A stretch of 64,000 nt of DNA from WHSW01 sp963781265. GTDB taxonomy: Bacteria > Actinomycetota > Thermoleophilia > Solirubrobacterales > 70-9. This document shows positions 52,579-63,181 of this stretch, in pieces; position 1 is the first letter of the stretch, and each line of letters begins with the position of its first letter. A program made the position numbers and the translations under genes. The stretch covers positions 1 through 64,000 of the forward strand of contig CAWAFH010000013.1 of the NCBI GenBank assembly GCA_963781265.1. The letters are read 5' to 3'. Below the pieces are notes generated by a model that was not told the origin of the DNA, did not search any database, and was given only the letters and a program-made list of their open reading frames with translations.

Positions 52579-53705
52579 GCGCCGCCGGCGATCCCGTCGA
52601 CGAGCTCGCGCTCCCCTGGTGGGAGGCGCTGACCGCCGAGCTCGGCCCGCTCGAGCTGTTCGACGCCCACACCCACATCGGGCAGAACGACCCGGACAAC
52701 TACAAGCAGACCGCCGCGGAGCTGCTCGCCGGGCTCGAGCGCGCCGGCGGAGCACGGGCGGCCGTCTTCCCGATGGCCGAGCCGGACGGCTACCGGGCGG
52801 CCAACGACGCGGTGATCGCCGCGGCCGCGGAGTCGGGCGGCGTGCTGACCGCGTACTGCCGGGTGAACCCGCACGACGGCGCGCTCGCCGAGGCCGAGCG
52901 GGCGCTCGCCGCCGGCGCGCTCGGGATCAAGCTGCATCCGCGCGCCGAGGGGTTCGCGCTCGCCGAGCCGGCGGTCGCCGAGCTGGTCGCGCTCGCCGAC
53001 GAGCGCCGCCTGCCGGTCCTGATCCACGCCGGGCGCGGGATCCCGGCGCTCGGGCGCGACTCGATCGAGCTCGCTGCCCGCTACCCGGGCGCCCGGTTGA
53101 TCCTCGCCCACGCCGCCGTCTCCGACCTCGCCTGGCTGTGGCGCGAGCTGCCCGACCATCCGAACCTGCTGATCGACACCTCGTGGTGGAACCCCGGCGA
53201 CATGATCGCCCTCTTCCGCCTCGCGCCGCCCGGCCAGATCGTCTGGGCGAGCGACTCGCCGTACGCGCCGCCGCTGTCCTCGGCGACCCAGCACCTGCGC
53301 TACGCGGTCGAGGCCGGGCTGGGGCCCGAGGCGATCCGCTCGATCGCGGGCGAGCAGATGGAGCGGGTGCTGGCGGGCGACGAGCTGGCGGCCCCGCCGG
53401 GGCCCGAGGGCGAGCTCGCGGTGCTCGACCCGCTGCTGGAGCGGATCGTCTCGCACCTGGTCACGGCGGTCGGAGTCGCGGTCTCGGGCCGCGACCCGGC
53501 CGAGGAGCTCGCCCTCGCGAAGCTCGCCTGCGCGGTCGGCGAGCAGGATCTGACCGCGATCTGCGCCGAGCTCGAGCCGCTGATCGACGCCGCCGCCGAG
53601 GCGTTTCCCCAGCCCGAGGAGCTGCGCTACCACGTGGCTGCGCGGATGATCGTGTTCGCGATGGCGGTCGCCCGCACCCCGGCGGCACCGCTGCCGCGGC
53701 GCTGA
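52575..53705 (+). CDS. Amidohydrolase-family protein (TIM-barrel hydrolase)
   Basis: A 376-residue protein from GTG in the overlap with the PatB gene. LFDAHTHIGQND carries the HxH metal pair, VLIHAGRGIPALG a further His, ILAHAAVSDL another, and VWASDSPYAPPL the catalytic Asp (SDSPY). This is the amidohydrolase_2/TIM-barrel group, whose members hydrolyse or decarboxylate small acids. Coupling to the C-S lyase suggests related catabolism. The C-terminal 110 residues are extra and helical. Confidence 0.85.
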   Translation: MSAAGDPVDELALPWWEALTAELGPLELFDAHTHIGQNDPDNYKQTAAELLAGLERAGGARAAVFPMAEPDGYRAANDAVIAAAAESGGVLTAYCRVNPHDGALAEAERALAAGALGIKLHPRAEGFALAEPAVAELVALADERRLPVLIHAGRGIPALGRDSIELAARYPGARLILAHAAVSDLAWLWRELPDHPNLLIDTSWWNPGDMIALFRLAPPGQIVWASDSPYAPPLSSATQHLRYAVEAGLGPEAIRSIAGEQMERVLAGDELAAPPGPEGELAVLDPLLERIVSHLVTAVGVAVSGRDPAEELALAKLACAVGEQDLTAICAELEPLIDAAAEAFPQPEELRYHVAARMIVFAMAVARTPAAPLPRR

Positions 53706-53708
53706 GCG

Positions 53709-55541
53709 CTACTCGGGCTTCGGCTTCGCGCGGCGGGCGAGCTTGACCCGCTCGACCTTCGCCAGCTCGGCCTTGCGCAGCCGCAGCGACTCGGGCGTGA
53801 TCTCGACGCACTCGTCCTCGCGCAGGAACTCGAGCGCGTTCTCGAGCGACAGGTTGCGGGGCGGGATCAGGCGGACGAGGATGTCGGCGGAGGCGGCGCG
53901 GATGTTGGTCTGGTGCTTTTGCTTGATCGCGTTCACGTCGAGGTCCTCGGCGCGCGAGTTCTCGCCGACGATCATCCCCTCGTAGACGTCCTCGCCCGGG
54001 CCGACGAACAGCGAGCCCCGGTCCTGGAGGGAGTGCAGCGCGAAGCTCGCCGTCTGCCCGGCGCGGTCGGCGACGAGCGCCCCGGTCGGTCGCGTGCGCA
54101 GCTCGCCCGCCCACGGCTCCCAGCCGTCGAAGACGTGGTGAAGGATCCCGGTGCCGCGGGTCTCGGTCAGGAACTCGGTGCGGAACCCGATCAGCCCGCG
54201 CGCCGGCGCCAGGTAGTCGAGCCGGACCCACCCGGTCGAGTGGTTGATCATCTGCTCCATCCGGCCCTTGCGCAGGGCGAGCATCTGCGTGACGACGCCG
54301 ACGTACTCCTCGGGGACGTCGATCGCCAGCCGCTCGACCGGCTCGCAGAGCTTGCCGTCGACCTCGCGGGTCAGCACGCGCGGCTGCGACGCGGTCACCT
54401 CGAAGCCCTCGCGGCGCATCAGCTCGAGCAGCACGACCAGCTGCAGCTCGCCGCGGCCGTGCACCTCCCAGGCGTCCGGGCGCTCGGTGTCGTGGACGCG
54501 GATCGAGACGTTGCCGACCAGCTCGCGATCGAGGCGGTCCTTGATCTGGCGCGCGGTCAGCTTCGAGCCCTCGCGGCCCGCGAGCGGGCCGTTGTTGATC
54601 CCGACGACGATCGACAGCGACGGCTCGTCGACGGTGATCACGGGCAGCGGGCGCGGGTCGTCGGGGTCGGCGAGCGTCTCGCCGATGGTCACCTCGTCGA
54701 TCCCGCCGACCGCGATGATCTCGCCGGGGCCGGCCTGGTCTGCTTCGACCCGATCAAGATTCTCGGTGACGTAGAGGTGGGCGACCGTGGCGCTGGTGAT
54801 CGTGCCGTCGGCGCGACACCAGGCGATCGGCTCGCCCTGGCGGATCGTCCCGTTGCGGACCCGGCAGAGCGCCAGGCGCCCGACGTAGGGGGAGGCGTCG
54901 AGGTTGGTGACGTGTGCCTGCAGCGGCGCGTCGGGGTCGTAGGTCGGCGCCGGGATCCGCTCGACCATCAGGTCGAGCAGCGGCTTCAGGTCGGTGCCCT
55001 CGTCGCCCTCGGTCAGCGAGGCCCAGCCGGCCTTCGCGTTCGCGTAGACGATCGGGAACTCGACCTGGTCGTCGGAGGCGTCGAGGTCGAGGAAGAGCTC
55101 GTAGACCTCGTCGATCACGGCGGCGATGCGGGCATCGGGGCGGTCGACCTTGTTGACGACCAGGATCACCGGCAGCCGCGCCTCGAGCGCCTTGCGCAAG
55201 ACGAAGCGCGTCTGCGGCATCGGGCCCTCGGAGGCATCGACCAACAGCAGGATCCCGTCGACCATGGTCAGGGCGCGCTCGACCTCGCCGCCGAAGTCCG
55301 CGTGACCGGGCGTGTCGACGATGTTGAGCTTCACCTCGCCGTAGCGCACCGCGGTGTTCTTGGCGAGGATCGTGATCCCCTTCTCGCGCTCGAGGTCCAT
55401 CGAGTCCATGACCCGCTCGGCGACGTCGGAGCCCTCGCGGAAGGCCCCGGATTGCCACAGCATCGCGTCGACCAGCGTCGTCTTGCCGTGGTCGACGTGG
55501 GCGACGATGGCGATGTTGCGGATGTCGGAACGCTCGGCCAT
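53709..55541 (-). CDS. typA: Ribosome-binding GTPase TypA/BipA
   Basis: A 610-residue GTPase: G1 AHVDHGKTTLVD, G2 EREKGITI, G3 DTPGHADFGGEV, G4 NKVDRPDA, G5 YANAKAGW. Then the beta-barrel domain 2, domain 3 and the TypA-specific C-terminal domain (RTRPTGALVADRAGQ, ENSRAEDLDVNAIKQK). Full length for the family. TypA acts on the ribosome in stress adaptation. Divergent from the coiled-coil gene at 55739. Its stop lies 3 bp before that of the amidohydrolase gene. Confidence 0.95.
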   Translation of the reverse strand: MAERSDIRNIAIVAHVDHGKTTLVDAMLWQSGAFREGSDVAERVMDSMDLEREKGITILAKNTAVRYGEVKLNIVDTPGHADFGGEVERALTMVDGILLLVDASEGPMPQTRFVLRKALEARLPVILVVNKVDRPDARIAAVIDEVYELFLDLDASDDQVEFPIVYANAKAGWASLTEGDEGTDLKPLLDLMVERIPAPTYDPDAPLQAHVTNLDASPYVGRLALCRVRNGTIRQGEPIAWCRADGTITSATVAHLYVTENLDRVEADQAGPGEIIAVGGIDEVTIGETLADPDDPRPLPVITVDEPSLSIVVGINNGPLAGREGSKLTARQIKDRLDRELVGNVSIRVHDTERPDAWEVHGRGELQLVVLLELMRREGFEVTASQPRVLTREVDGKLCEPVERLAIDVPEEYVGVVTQMLALRKGRMEQMINHSTGWVRLDYLAPARGLIGFRTEFLTETRGTGILHHVFDGWEPWAGELRTRPTGALVADRAGQTASFALHSLQDRGSLFVGPGEDVYEGMIVGENSRAEDLDVNAIKQKHQTNIRAASADILVRLIPPRNLSLENALEFLREDECVEITPESLRLRKAELAKVERVKLARRAKPKPE

Positions 55542-55738
55542 TGCGGCCGCTGAGTGTGACAGCGTCGTTTGCGGCCGCTCAGGCGGTGGCGACGGCGGCG
55601 ACCGCGAACGCTCCGTCGGATCAGCAGGAATTTGAGGTACGCATTTGCGGTAATCGGCCCCGATCGGGGCCCGAATCGCCCGCGCTGATCGTTAGCTCGC
55701 CAGGGCGCGCGGTAGTACTCAACGATCGGTGTGGGTGT

Positions 55739-56374
55739 GTGAGCGGCGAGTCGACAAGCGACGGTCCCGAAGATCCCGGAGAGGGTGTGCGCGCACAGCT
55801 CGTCGCCGAGCTTCACCAGACCGTCGAGACCGTGATGACAGCGGTCGACGCCGCGGCGGCGAAGACGATCGAGGCCGCCGAGGGCGAGGCGAAGCGCCGC
55901 GCCGAGCAGATCTACCACCGGCTCGAGGACGTGAGCGACCACGAGCTGGCCCGCATGCGCGAGCTCAGCCGCGAGCTCTCGCGGCGCGCGGCCGAGCTCG
56001 AGCTCGAGCTCGACGAGCTGTCGCGGCTGGTCGACGAAGCGCGCGGAAACGGGCCGAGCCGGCCGACGCTCCAGCCGGAGCCGCTCGAGCCGGAACCGCT
56101 CGAACCGATCGATCTGTCGGCGGCGCTGCCGAACCCCCTCGACGAGGTTGAGCGCGCCCAGGAGGAGCTCCGATCGGCCTCACACCTGCCCGGTCCGCTA
56201 CGCCGCCGCTTTCGCCGCAGCCAGCCCGATGAGGAGGAGGAGGTCCCCGAGGGGGTCCGCGCGATCATCGTGCAGATGCGCCTCGCCGGAACGCCCGACT
56301 CCCAGATCGCCGAGCGCCTCGAAGAACTGGGGATCGAGAACCCCGCCGAGCTGGTGGCGCGAGTCCACGACTAG
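55739..56374 (+). CDS. Coiled-coil protein
   Basis: GTG 55739 is the likely start of a 211-residue protein; the frame is open further upstream to 55541 but without protein character. Residues 15-95 form a long coiled coil (HELARMRELSRELSRRAAEL), then a Pro/Glu linker (LEPEPLEPIDLS), a basic stretch (GPLRRRFRRSQ) and a 45-residue helical C-domain (VRAIIVQMRLAGTPDSQIAE, LGIENPAELVARV). DivIVA-like or myosin-like assembly is possible but no family is recognised. Divergent from typA. Confidence 0.65.
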   Translation: MSGESTSDGPEDPGEGVRAQLVAELHQTVETVMTAVDAAAAKTIEAAEGEAKRRAEQIYHRLEDVSDHELARMRELSRELSRRAAELELELDELSRLVDEARGNGPSRPTLQPEPLEPEPLEPIDLSAALPNPLDEVERAQEELRSASHLPGPLRRRFRRSQPDEEEEVPEGVRAIIVQMRLAGTPDSQIAERLEELGIENPAELVARVHD

Positions 56375-56380
56375 GTAACG

Positions 56381-56406
56381 GTCGCCGGGGCGAACAGCCC
56401 GGCGAC
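56381..56406. terminator. Bidirectional hairpin between the convergent coiled-coil and UbiB/ABC1 genes
   Basis: GTCGCCGGG (56381-56389) and CCCGGCGAC (56398-56406) form a perfect 9-bp stem; the flanking AACG...GTT extends it. It serves the 3' end of the gene ending at 56374 and can fold on either strand for the gene ending at 56441. Confidence 0.55.
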
Positions 56407-56440
56407 GTTCCAGCTCAGCAGCTTCGTCGCCGGCCTCCCG

Positions 56441-57841
56441 TCAGCGGCGCTCGGCGAGCCACGCGGCGTGCTCGCGCCCGAGGTCGGTCGCGGGCTCGCC
56501 GCCCTCGACCAGCTCGCGCAGCAGCGCGCCCCAGTCGGCCTCGGCGCGGACGGTCGAGGCGATCTGGAACAGCAGACCCTCCATCCGCCGCAACAGCAGC
56601 GCCTCGGGCGGCAGGGTCATCCGGCGCAGCTGCTCGTACGCGTCGGCCTGGGACCCGTCGCGAAAGGACTCGCTCCCGCGCCAGAGGTCCTCCGGCGCGA
56701 GCCGGCGCGGCTGCGGGTCCAGGAACCACCAGCCGGCCTCGCGCATCCCCTCGACCAGCACGCCGGCGTCCCACTCGGCCGAGAGCCCGGGCAGGTAGCC
56801 GAGCTCGCGCATCCCCTCGACCAGCGCCGGCCCGTCGGAGTCGCGGATGGCGGCGAACACGCGGCCCTCCTGGCGCAGGTAGGTGCGCGGCAGCTCGCGC
56901 AGCATGCCGAAGTCGAAGAACGAGACGCGATCGTCCTCGCGCAGCAGGTAGTTGCCCGGGTGCGGGTCGCCGAGCGCGACGTCGAGCTCGGCCGCGTTGG
57001 CGTAGAAGAAGCGGTAGATGATCTCCGCGTAGCGGTCGCGGACCGGCTCGGGCCGCTCCGCGACCTGGTCGAAGCCGATCCCGTCGACCCACTCGGTGAC
57101 CAGCACCCGCCGGCGGCTGAGCGAGGTGTCGACCCCCGGGACGTGGATGAACGGGTGGCGGCGCCAAAAGCGCGCGATGCGGCGGTGGTTCCCGGCCTCG
57201 AGCTCGTAATCACACTCCTCGATCACGCGCTGGGCGAGCTCGGCGAGCACGTCCTTGATCTCGAGCCCCGGCATCAGCCGCTTCAGGACCGGCGAGAGCA
57301 TCCGCAGGTTGCGCATGTCGGACTCGACCGCCTCGGCGATCCCCGGGTACTGGACCTTGACCGCGACCTCGGCGCCGTCCTTGCTGCGCCCGCGGTGGAC
57401 CTGGCCGATGCTGGCCGCGGCGGCCGGGATCGGGTCGATCTCGGCCAGGACCCGCTCGGGGTCGGAGCCCCACTCGTCGGCCAGCACCTCGCGCATCTGC
57501 TTCCAGTCGACCGCCGGGACGTTGTCGCGCAGCGAGGCGAGCCGCTGCTGGAGGTACTCGGCCTGGTCCGGGTCGAGGCCCGGGAACTCGATCGTCGAGA
57601 GCACCTGGCCGGCCTTCATCGCGGCGCCGCGCATCACCGAGAGCTGATCGACGAGCGAGTCGATCGTCGCCACCACCCGGTCGCCGCGCCGGCGCTTTCG
57701 GTCCTCGTCCGAGCCGCGGTCGAGGCGGTCGCCGGCCCAGCGCGCCGCGCCCCCGGCGGCCACGCGGCCGAGCATCGCGGTGCGGGCGACGCGGCCCTTG
57801 GTGGGCCCCTTGCCGCTCGGATCGTCTTGATCGGCCATCAC
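56441..57841 (-). CDS. UbiB/ABC1/AarF-family atypical kinase
   Basis: A 466-residue protein with the family motifs in order: KAGQVLSTIEFPG (KxGQ), AASIGQVHRGRSKDG (the ADCK A-rich loop), VAVKVQYPG (ATP-binding Lys), ECDYELEAGNHRR, DPHPGNYLL (catalytic Asp) and FFDFGMLRELP (DFG). Relatives act on lipids or quinone biosynthesis and may be ATPases rather than protein kinases. Soluble here. Divergent from the NERD-like gene at 58020. Confidence 0.88.
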   Translation of the reverse strand: MMADQDDPSGKGPTKGRVARTAMLGRVAAGGAARWAGDRLDRGSDEDRKRRRGDRVVATIDSLVDQLSVMRGAAMKAGQVLSTIEFPGLDPDQAEYLQQRLASLRDNVPAVDWKQMREVLADEWGSDPERVLAEIDPIPAAAASIGQVHRGRSKDGAEVAVKVQYPGIAEAVESDMRNLRMLSPVLKRLMPGLEIKDVLAELAQRVIEECDYELEAGNHRRIARFWRRHPFIHVPGVDTSLSRRRVLVTEWVDGIGFDQVAERPEPVRDRYAEIIYRFFYANAAELDVALGDPHPGNYLLREDDRVSFFDFGMLRELPRTYLRQEGRVFAAIRDSDGPALVEGMRELGYLPGLSAEWDAGVLVEGMREAGWWFLDPQPRRLAPEDLWRGSESFRDGSQADAYEQLRRMTLPPEALLLRRMEGLLFQIASTVRAEADWGALLRELVEGGEPATDLGREHAAWLAERR

Positions 57842-57892
57842 CAGTGACGGTACCGGGCGCGTTGGCGCCGCCCGGCAGCCGCCGCCACCCCT

Positions 57893-57943
57893 CGCCGACT
57901 TTCATCCAGACCACCCTGGAGGTGGTTGAGATGAAACTCGGCG
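57893..57943. repeat. Palindromic dispersed repeat, copy 2
   Basis: A 51-bp inverted repeat: arms 57893-57915 and 57921-57943 with centre CTGGA. The right arm GGTGGTTGAGATGAAAC is nearly identical to that of the other copies. It lies in the 178-bp divergent interval between the UbiB/ABC1 gene and the NERD-like gene. Confidence 0.8.
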
Positions 57944-58019
57944 GCCGGGTGCCCTGGCGATCGCGGCGCTCGCCCGGGCGGCCGGTGGACGATTCGGTGG
58001 GGCGCTTAACGTTTCGCGC

Positions 58020-58622
58020 ATGAATGCCGACAGGGGTGAGGTGGAAAGCGAATCGCTGCCGCGTCTCGGGTCGGCGCCGAGCTATGAGGCCGGCTCGCGC
58101 GACGACGCAGCCGCGCCCGCCGAGCACGCGCTCGGGCGCCAGCTCGACGCCGCCGGCCTCGAGCGGGTGGAGCGCCGGATCGTCAAGCACCTGCGGGGCG
58201 CCGGCGCGCTCGTCGTCCACGACCTCGCGGTCCCGGCGACGGCGACCTCGATCGACCTCCTCTGCATCGCGCCCACCGGGATCACCGCGATCGACGTCGA
58301 GCGCGACCGCGACGGCCACGGGCGCGCGGAACTGGTCGACCGGGTGCTGCGCGAGGCCGAGATCGTCACCGCGATCCTGACCGAGGTCGGGATCGGCTCC
58401 GAGCAGATCCGCGGCGTGATCTGTCGCCCGAGGCGCGGCCTGGAGCTGCCCAGCCGCGGCGGCTCGATCACGGTCGGCGACGAGCGCGCGGTGGCGCGGG
58501 TCGCGCGCCGCTCCGTGAGCGGAAAGCGGCTCGACGCGCAGCTCGCGCTCGCCGTGGTCCGCAACCACCTGGGGCGCGAGGGCCAGCGCTCGCACCGCCT
58601 GAGCCGTCCCGACGGCTTCTAG
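58020..58622 (+). CDS. NERD-like nuclease-fold protein, second copy
   Basis: A 200-residue protein starting MNADRGEVESESLPRLGS, with LDAAGLERVERRIVKHLRG, VVHDLAVPATATSIDLLCIA, TGITAIDVERDRDGHGRA and GVICRPRRGLELPSRGG. The segment aligns with the NERD core of the 27923 protein. At the D-x-K position it has D-V-E, so the Lys is missing. The remaining half is helical. Both copies therefore look catalytically inactive, and this one lacks the typical GxY segment. Function unknown. Confidence 0.6.
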   Translation: MNADRGEVESESLPRLGSAPSYEAGSRDDAAAPAEHALGRQLDAAGLERVERRIVKHLRGAGALVVHDLAVPATATSIDLLCIAPTGITAIDVERDRDGHGRAELVDRVLREAEIVTAILTEVGIGSEQIRGVICRPRRGLELPSRGGSITVGDERAVARVARRSVSGKRLDAQLALAVVRNHLGREGQRSHRLSRPDGF

Positions 58623-58632
58623 GCGCGTTTTC

Positions 58633-58668
58633 GTAACACTTGTTACTAGCGGCCCGGTTTGCTACCTT
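58633..58668 (+). promoter_or_regulatory. Promoter with overlapping palindrome before the zinc-ribbon gene
   Basis: TTGTTA (58640-58645), a 17-base spacer and TACCTT (58663-58668) make a plausible vegetative promoter, giving a leader of about 100 bases. A perfect inverted repeat GTAACA-CT-TGTTAC (58633-58646) overlaps the -35 box and looks like a regulator operator. Sequence inference only. Confidence 0.5.
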
Positions 58669-58710
58669 TATTGGTCCCCTGGGTCGCGTAGGGGCGGCCC
58701 CCGAGTCAGT

Positions 58711-58768
58711 TCCCGTGCGCCAGTGAGTGCTGTCCGGGTCCTCGGATCTTCTCAACACTCACAAGGAG
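58711..58768 (+). promoter_or_regulatory. Conserved structured 5' leader, copy 1
   Basis: The 5' leader has GTGAGTG (58723-58729) complementary to CACTCAC (58756-58762), which directly abuts the Shine-Dalgarno AAGGAG (58763-58768). Inside the loop TCCG and CGGA (58733-58736 and 58743-58746) can form a small hairpin. The block CCGTGC-x7-GAGTGC, GTCCGGGTC and GGAT is shared with the DEAD-box gene leader at 63114. This suggests a cis-regulatory RNA controlling translation. Confidence 0.6.
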
Positions 58769-58773
58769 TACAG

Positions 58774-59169
58774 ATGTCTTCTGCCGCCGACACCGGCACT
58801 CATCCTCGGATCAACAAGACGACTCGCACCCGTGGTAGCTCGACCGAGTTCCACTGCGCGCGTTGTGGCGTGATCAGCCGCCAGATGCCTGGCCATGAGC
58901 GCAAGGGCCCGCCCGCCGGCTGGGTCAAGAAGGGCGGCAAGACGTACTGCCTGTCCTGCCGCCGGGCGCTGGCGACCGAGGAGGCCGATGCGGCGGCGCC
59001 GAACACGGCGACGCTCGAGGAGCGGGCGAAGATCCGCACCACTGCGCTGATCGAGTTCGAGATCGATCGCGATCCCGACCGTCCCAACGGAGAGATCGCC
59101 AAGGTCGTGCGCTGCTCGGTGCCCGCGGTGCTGAAGGCGCGCAAGCGACTCGAGGCCGAGGCCAAGTAG
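58774..59169 (+). CDS. Small zinc-ribbon protein with C-terminal helix-turn-helix-like segment
   Basis: A 131-residue protein from ATG 58774. Basic N-terminus (RINKTTRTRG), a zinc ribbon with CARC and CLSC (FHCARCGVISRQMPGHERK, KTYCLSCRR), an Ala-rich linker and a C-terminal helical segment with NGEIAKVVRCSVPAVLKARK resembling a DNA-binding three-helix end. Probably a nucleic-acid-binding protein. Preceded by the structured leader and followed 4 bp later by the secreted hydrolase gene. Confidence 0.7.
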   Translation: MSSAADTGTHPRINKTTRTRGSSTEFHCARCGVISRQMPGHERKGPPAGWVKKGGKTYCLSCRRALATEEADAAAPNTATLEERAKIRTTALIEFEIDRDPDRPNGEIAKVVRCSVPAVLKARKRLEAEAK

Positions 59170-60580
59170 CCCCGTGAGGGCGCGGGCGCGTGTCCTCGGG
59201 GCGTGCGCCTCGGCGGCGCTGGTTGCCTGCGCGCTCGCGGCCCCCGGCTCGGCAGCCGTCAAGGAGCGGGTGACGACCGTCGCGACCCCGCCGGCCGCCG
59301 GCCCCCCGCAGTACAACCAGGTCACCGTCCACGAGTTCGGCCCCAAGCAGGCCGATCACGTGCTCGTCCTGATGCCCGGGACCTCTGGCGGCGCCGGCGA
59401 CTTCACGCTGGATGGCCGTTGGCTCGCCCGCAACGTCCCGAACCTGCAGGTCTGGGCCATCGACCGGCGCGAGAACGCGCTCGAGGACACGGCGATGTTC
59501 GAGGAGGGACTCGCGGGGACGAAGTCGCCCCAGGAGGTATTCGACTACTACCTCGGCTGGCTCAACGGCGCGACGCCGCCCGACCACTACGACTTCCTCG
59601 ACACCCCGCAGTTCGGGTTCGCCCGCGAGTGGGGGATGGAGGTGGCGCTCGACGACGCCCGCGCGGTGGTCAAGCGCGCCCGCAAGCAGGGCCACGACGT
59701 GATCCTCGGCGGGCACTCGGTCGGGGCCTCGCTGGCGATCTCGTACGCCGCCTGGGACTTCCACGGCCGCCCCGGCTACAAGGACCTCGAGGGGACGGTG
59801 CTGATCGACGGCGGCCTGCTCGGCAGCTTCGACCCGTACAACCTCGCGCAGGCCCAGGAGCAGGTCGCGCTGCTCGCCGACCAGAGCCCGTTCATCGACC
59901 TGCTCGGGATCGGCGTCCCCGAGGCGGCGGGGCTGTTCGCCGAGGTCGGCGGCCTGTTCGCGAAGCTGGCACCGACCGCGGACGGCGCGCTGCTGCAGAA
60001 CTTCCCGCTGTTGCCGGCCGAGTTCAAGCCGAGCGTCCCGGCGACCAACCGGGCGATCCTCGGCTACGCGTTCGACAGCGACACCTCGCCCGACGACCTC
60101 AGCCTCCTGCACGTCCACAGCGGCGCGCTCGACACCTCGGTCAGCCCGGCCGACTGGGACGACGGGGACAGCATCACGCCGGTGAGCCGGATCGCCGACA
60201 CGTTCGCGCAGGAGCCCACCAACGGGGTCGAGTGGTTCTTCCCGCGGAAGATCACGATCGACGCCAACGGCGCCGACCAGATGCGGATGAACGACGTCGC
60301 GCGGTTCTTGAAGCTGCGGCTGGAGCACACCCGCGACGTCGACCTGCCCTTCTACGTCTTCCAGACCGACGACACCGGCGGCGACGTGCTCAAGGGCGCG
60401 CGCAACTTCATCCGGCGGACGAAGACGACCAAGAAGCAATCGACGCTCGTCAACCGCGAGGCCACGACCAGCCACCTGGACCCGCTGATCGCGAGCCCCG
60501 GGCGCAACGACTTCCTGAAGACGGTGAAGCCGTTCCTGGTCGACGCGTTCGGGGATCTCGAACTCCCGCGCCGAAACCCC

Positions 60581-60632
60581 GCGCCGAGATTCATCTCAAC
60601 CACCGTGGAGGTGGTTGAGGTGAAAGTCGGCG
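60581..60632. repeat. Palindromic dispersed repeat, copy 3
   Basis: A 52-bp inverted repeat: arms 60581-60604 and 60610-60632 with centre GTGGA. The right arm GGTGGTTGAGGTGAAAG is identical to copy 1. It sits inside the readthrough end of the hydrolase frame, about 70 bp before the glutamine synthetase stop. Confidence 0.8.
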
Positions 60633-60683
60633 GGGGGTGGCGGGCGGGTCGGCCTCGGCCGCGCGGCGGCTGCGGCGGCGCGG

Positions 60684-60699
60684 CCGCTGAGCCGCAGGC

Positions 60700-60706
<7 letters not shown>
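60684..60706 (-). terminator. Perfect hairpin over the glutamine synthetase stop codon
   Basis: CCGCTGAGCC and GGCTCAGCGG form a perfect 10-bp stem with a 3-base loop and include the stop codon (60700-60702). No T tract. Likely terminates the glutamine synthetase transcript and may also act on the opposite strand. Confidence 0.5.
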
Positions 60707-62853
<2,147 letters not shown>

Positions 62854-62881
62854 CGGTGTGTAAATCCTCCTACAGGGCGAT

Positions 62882-62903
62882 GGTCCCGCGTCCGGGCGGG
62901 ACC
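62882..62903 (-). promoter_or_regulatory. Hairpin in the glutamine synthetase leader
   Basis: On the reverse strand GGTCCCGC and GCGGGACC form a perfect 8-bp stem (62882-62889 and 62896-62903), 28 bp upstream of the proposed start. It could influence translation or mark the 5' end. No known riboswitch is recognised. Confidence 0.35.
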
Positions 62904-63113
62904 TGTGCATGGTCGGGTCTCAGAGTGAGCGTTGAGCCTAGGGGGAGGCCGGATCGCCCCCTCTGTCCGGAAGTCCAAATCTAGCCGCGATCGGTTCGCC
63001 CTGTTGTCAGGGGGCGAGCGCCCAGCGGCGGCCGTCGCGGGGGCGTTTCGCGAATCCCCTGCTACCGTAGACATTGTCGAGTGCCAATCGGGCGCTCGAG
63101 GAGTTCCGTTTCT

Positions 63114-63171
63114 TCCGTGCACTCGTGAGTGCGTCCGGGTCTCAGGATTCCCACCGCACATACATAAGGAG
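63114..63171 (+). promoter_or_regulatory. Conserved structured 5' leader, copy 2
   Basis: CCGTGC, GTGAGTGC, GTCCGGGTC and CAGGAT match, in the same order and spacing to within a base or two, the leader at 58711. GCACTC (63119-63124) can pair with GAGTGC (63127-63132), or GTGCG (63129-63133) with CGCAC (63155-63159). AAGGAG (63166-63171) is the Shine-Dalgarno. The pairing near it may control ribosome access. Confidence 0.6.
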
Positions 63172-63181
63172 TGCACCCAAT

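Noticed and set aside
53913..55553. A long forward open frame opposite typA
   Set aside because: Antisense shadow with Arg/Asp/Leu bias and no domain; TypA is unmistakable on the reverse strand.
48036..60632. CRISPR array or spacer set from the three palindromes
   Set aside because: Copies are kilobases apart, lack regular spacing, and no cas gene is present.
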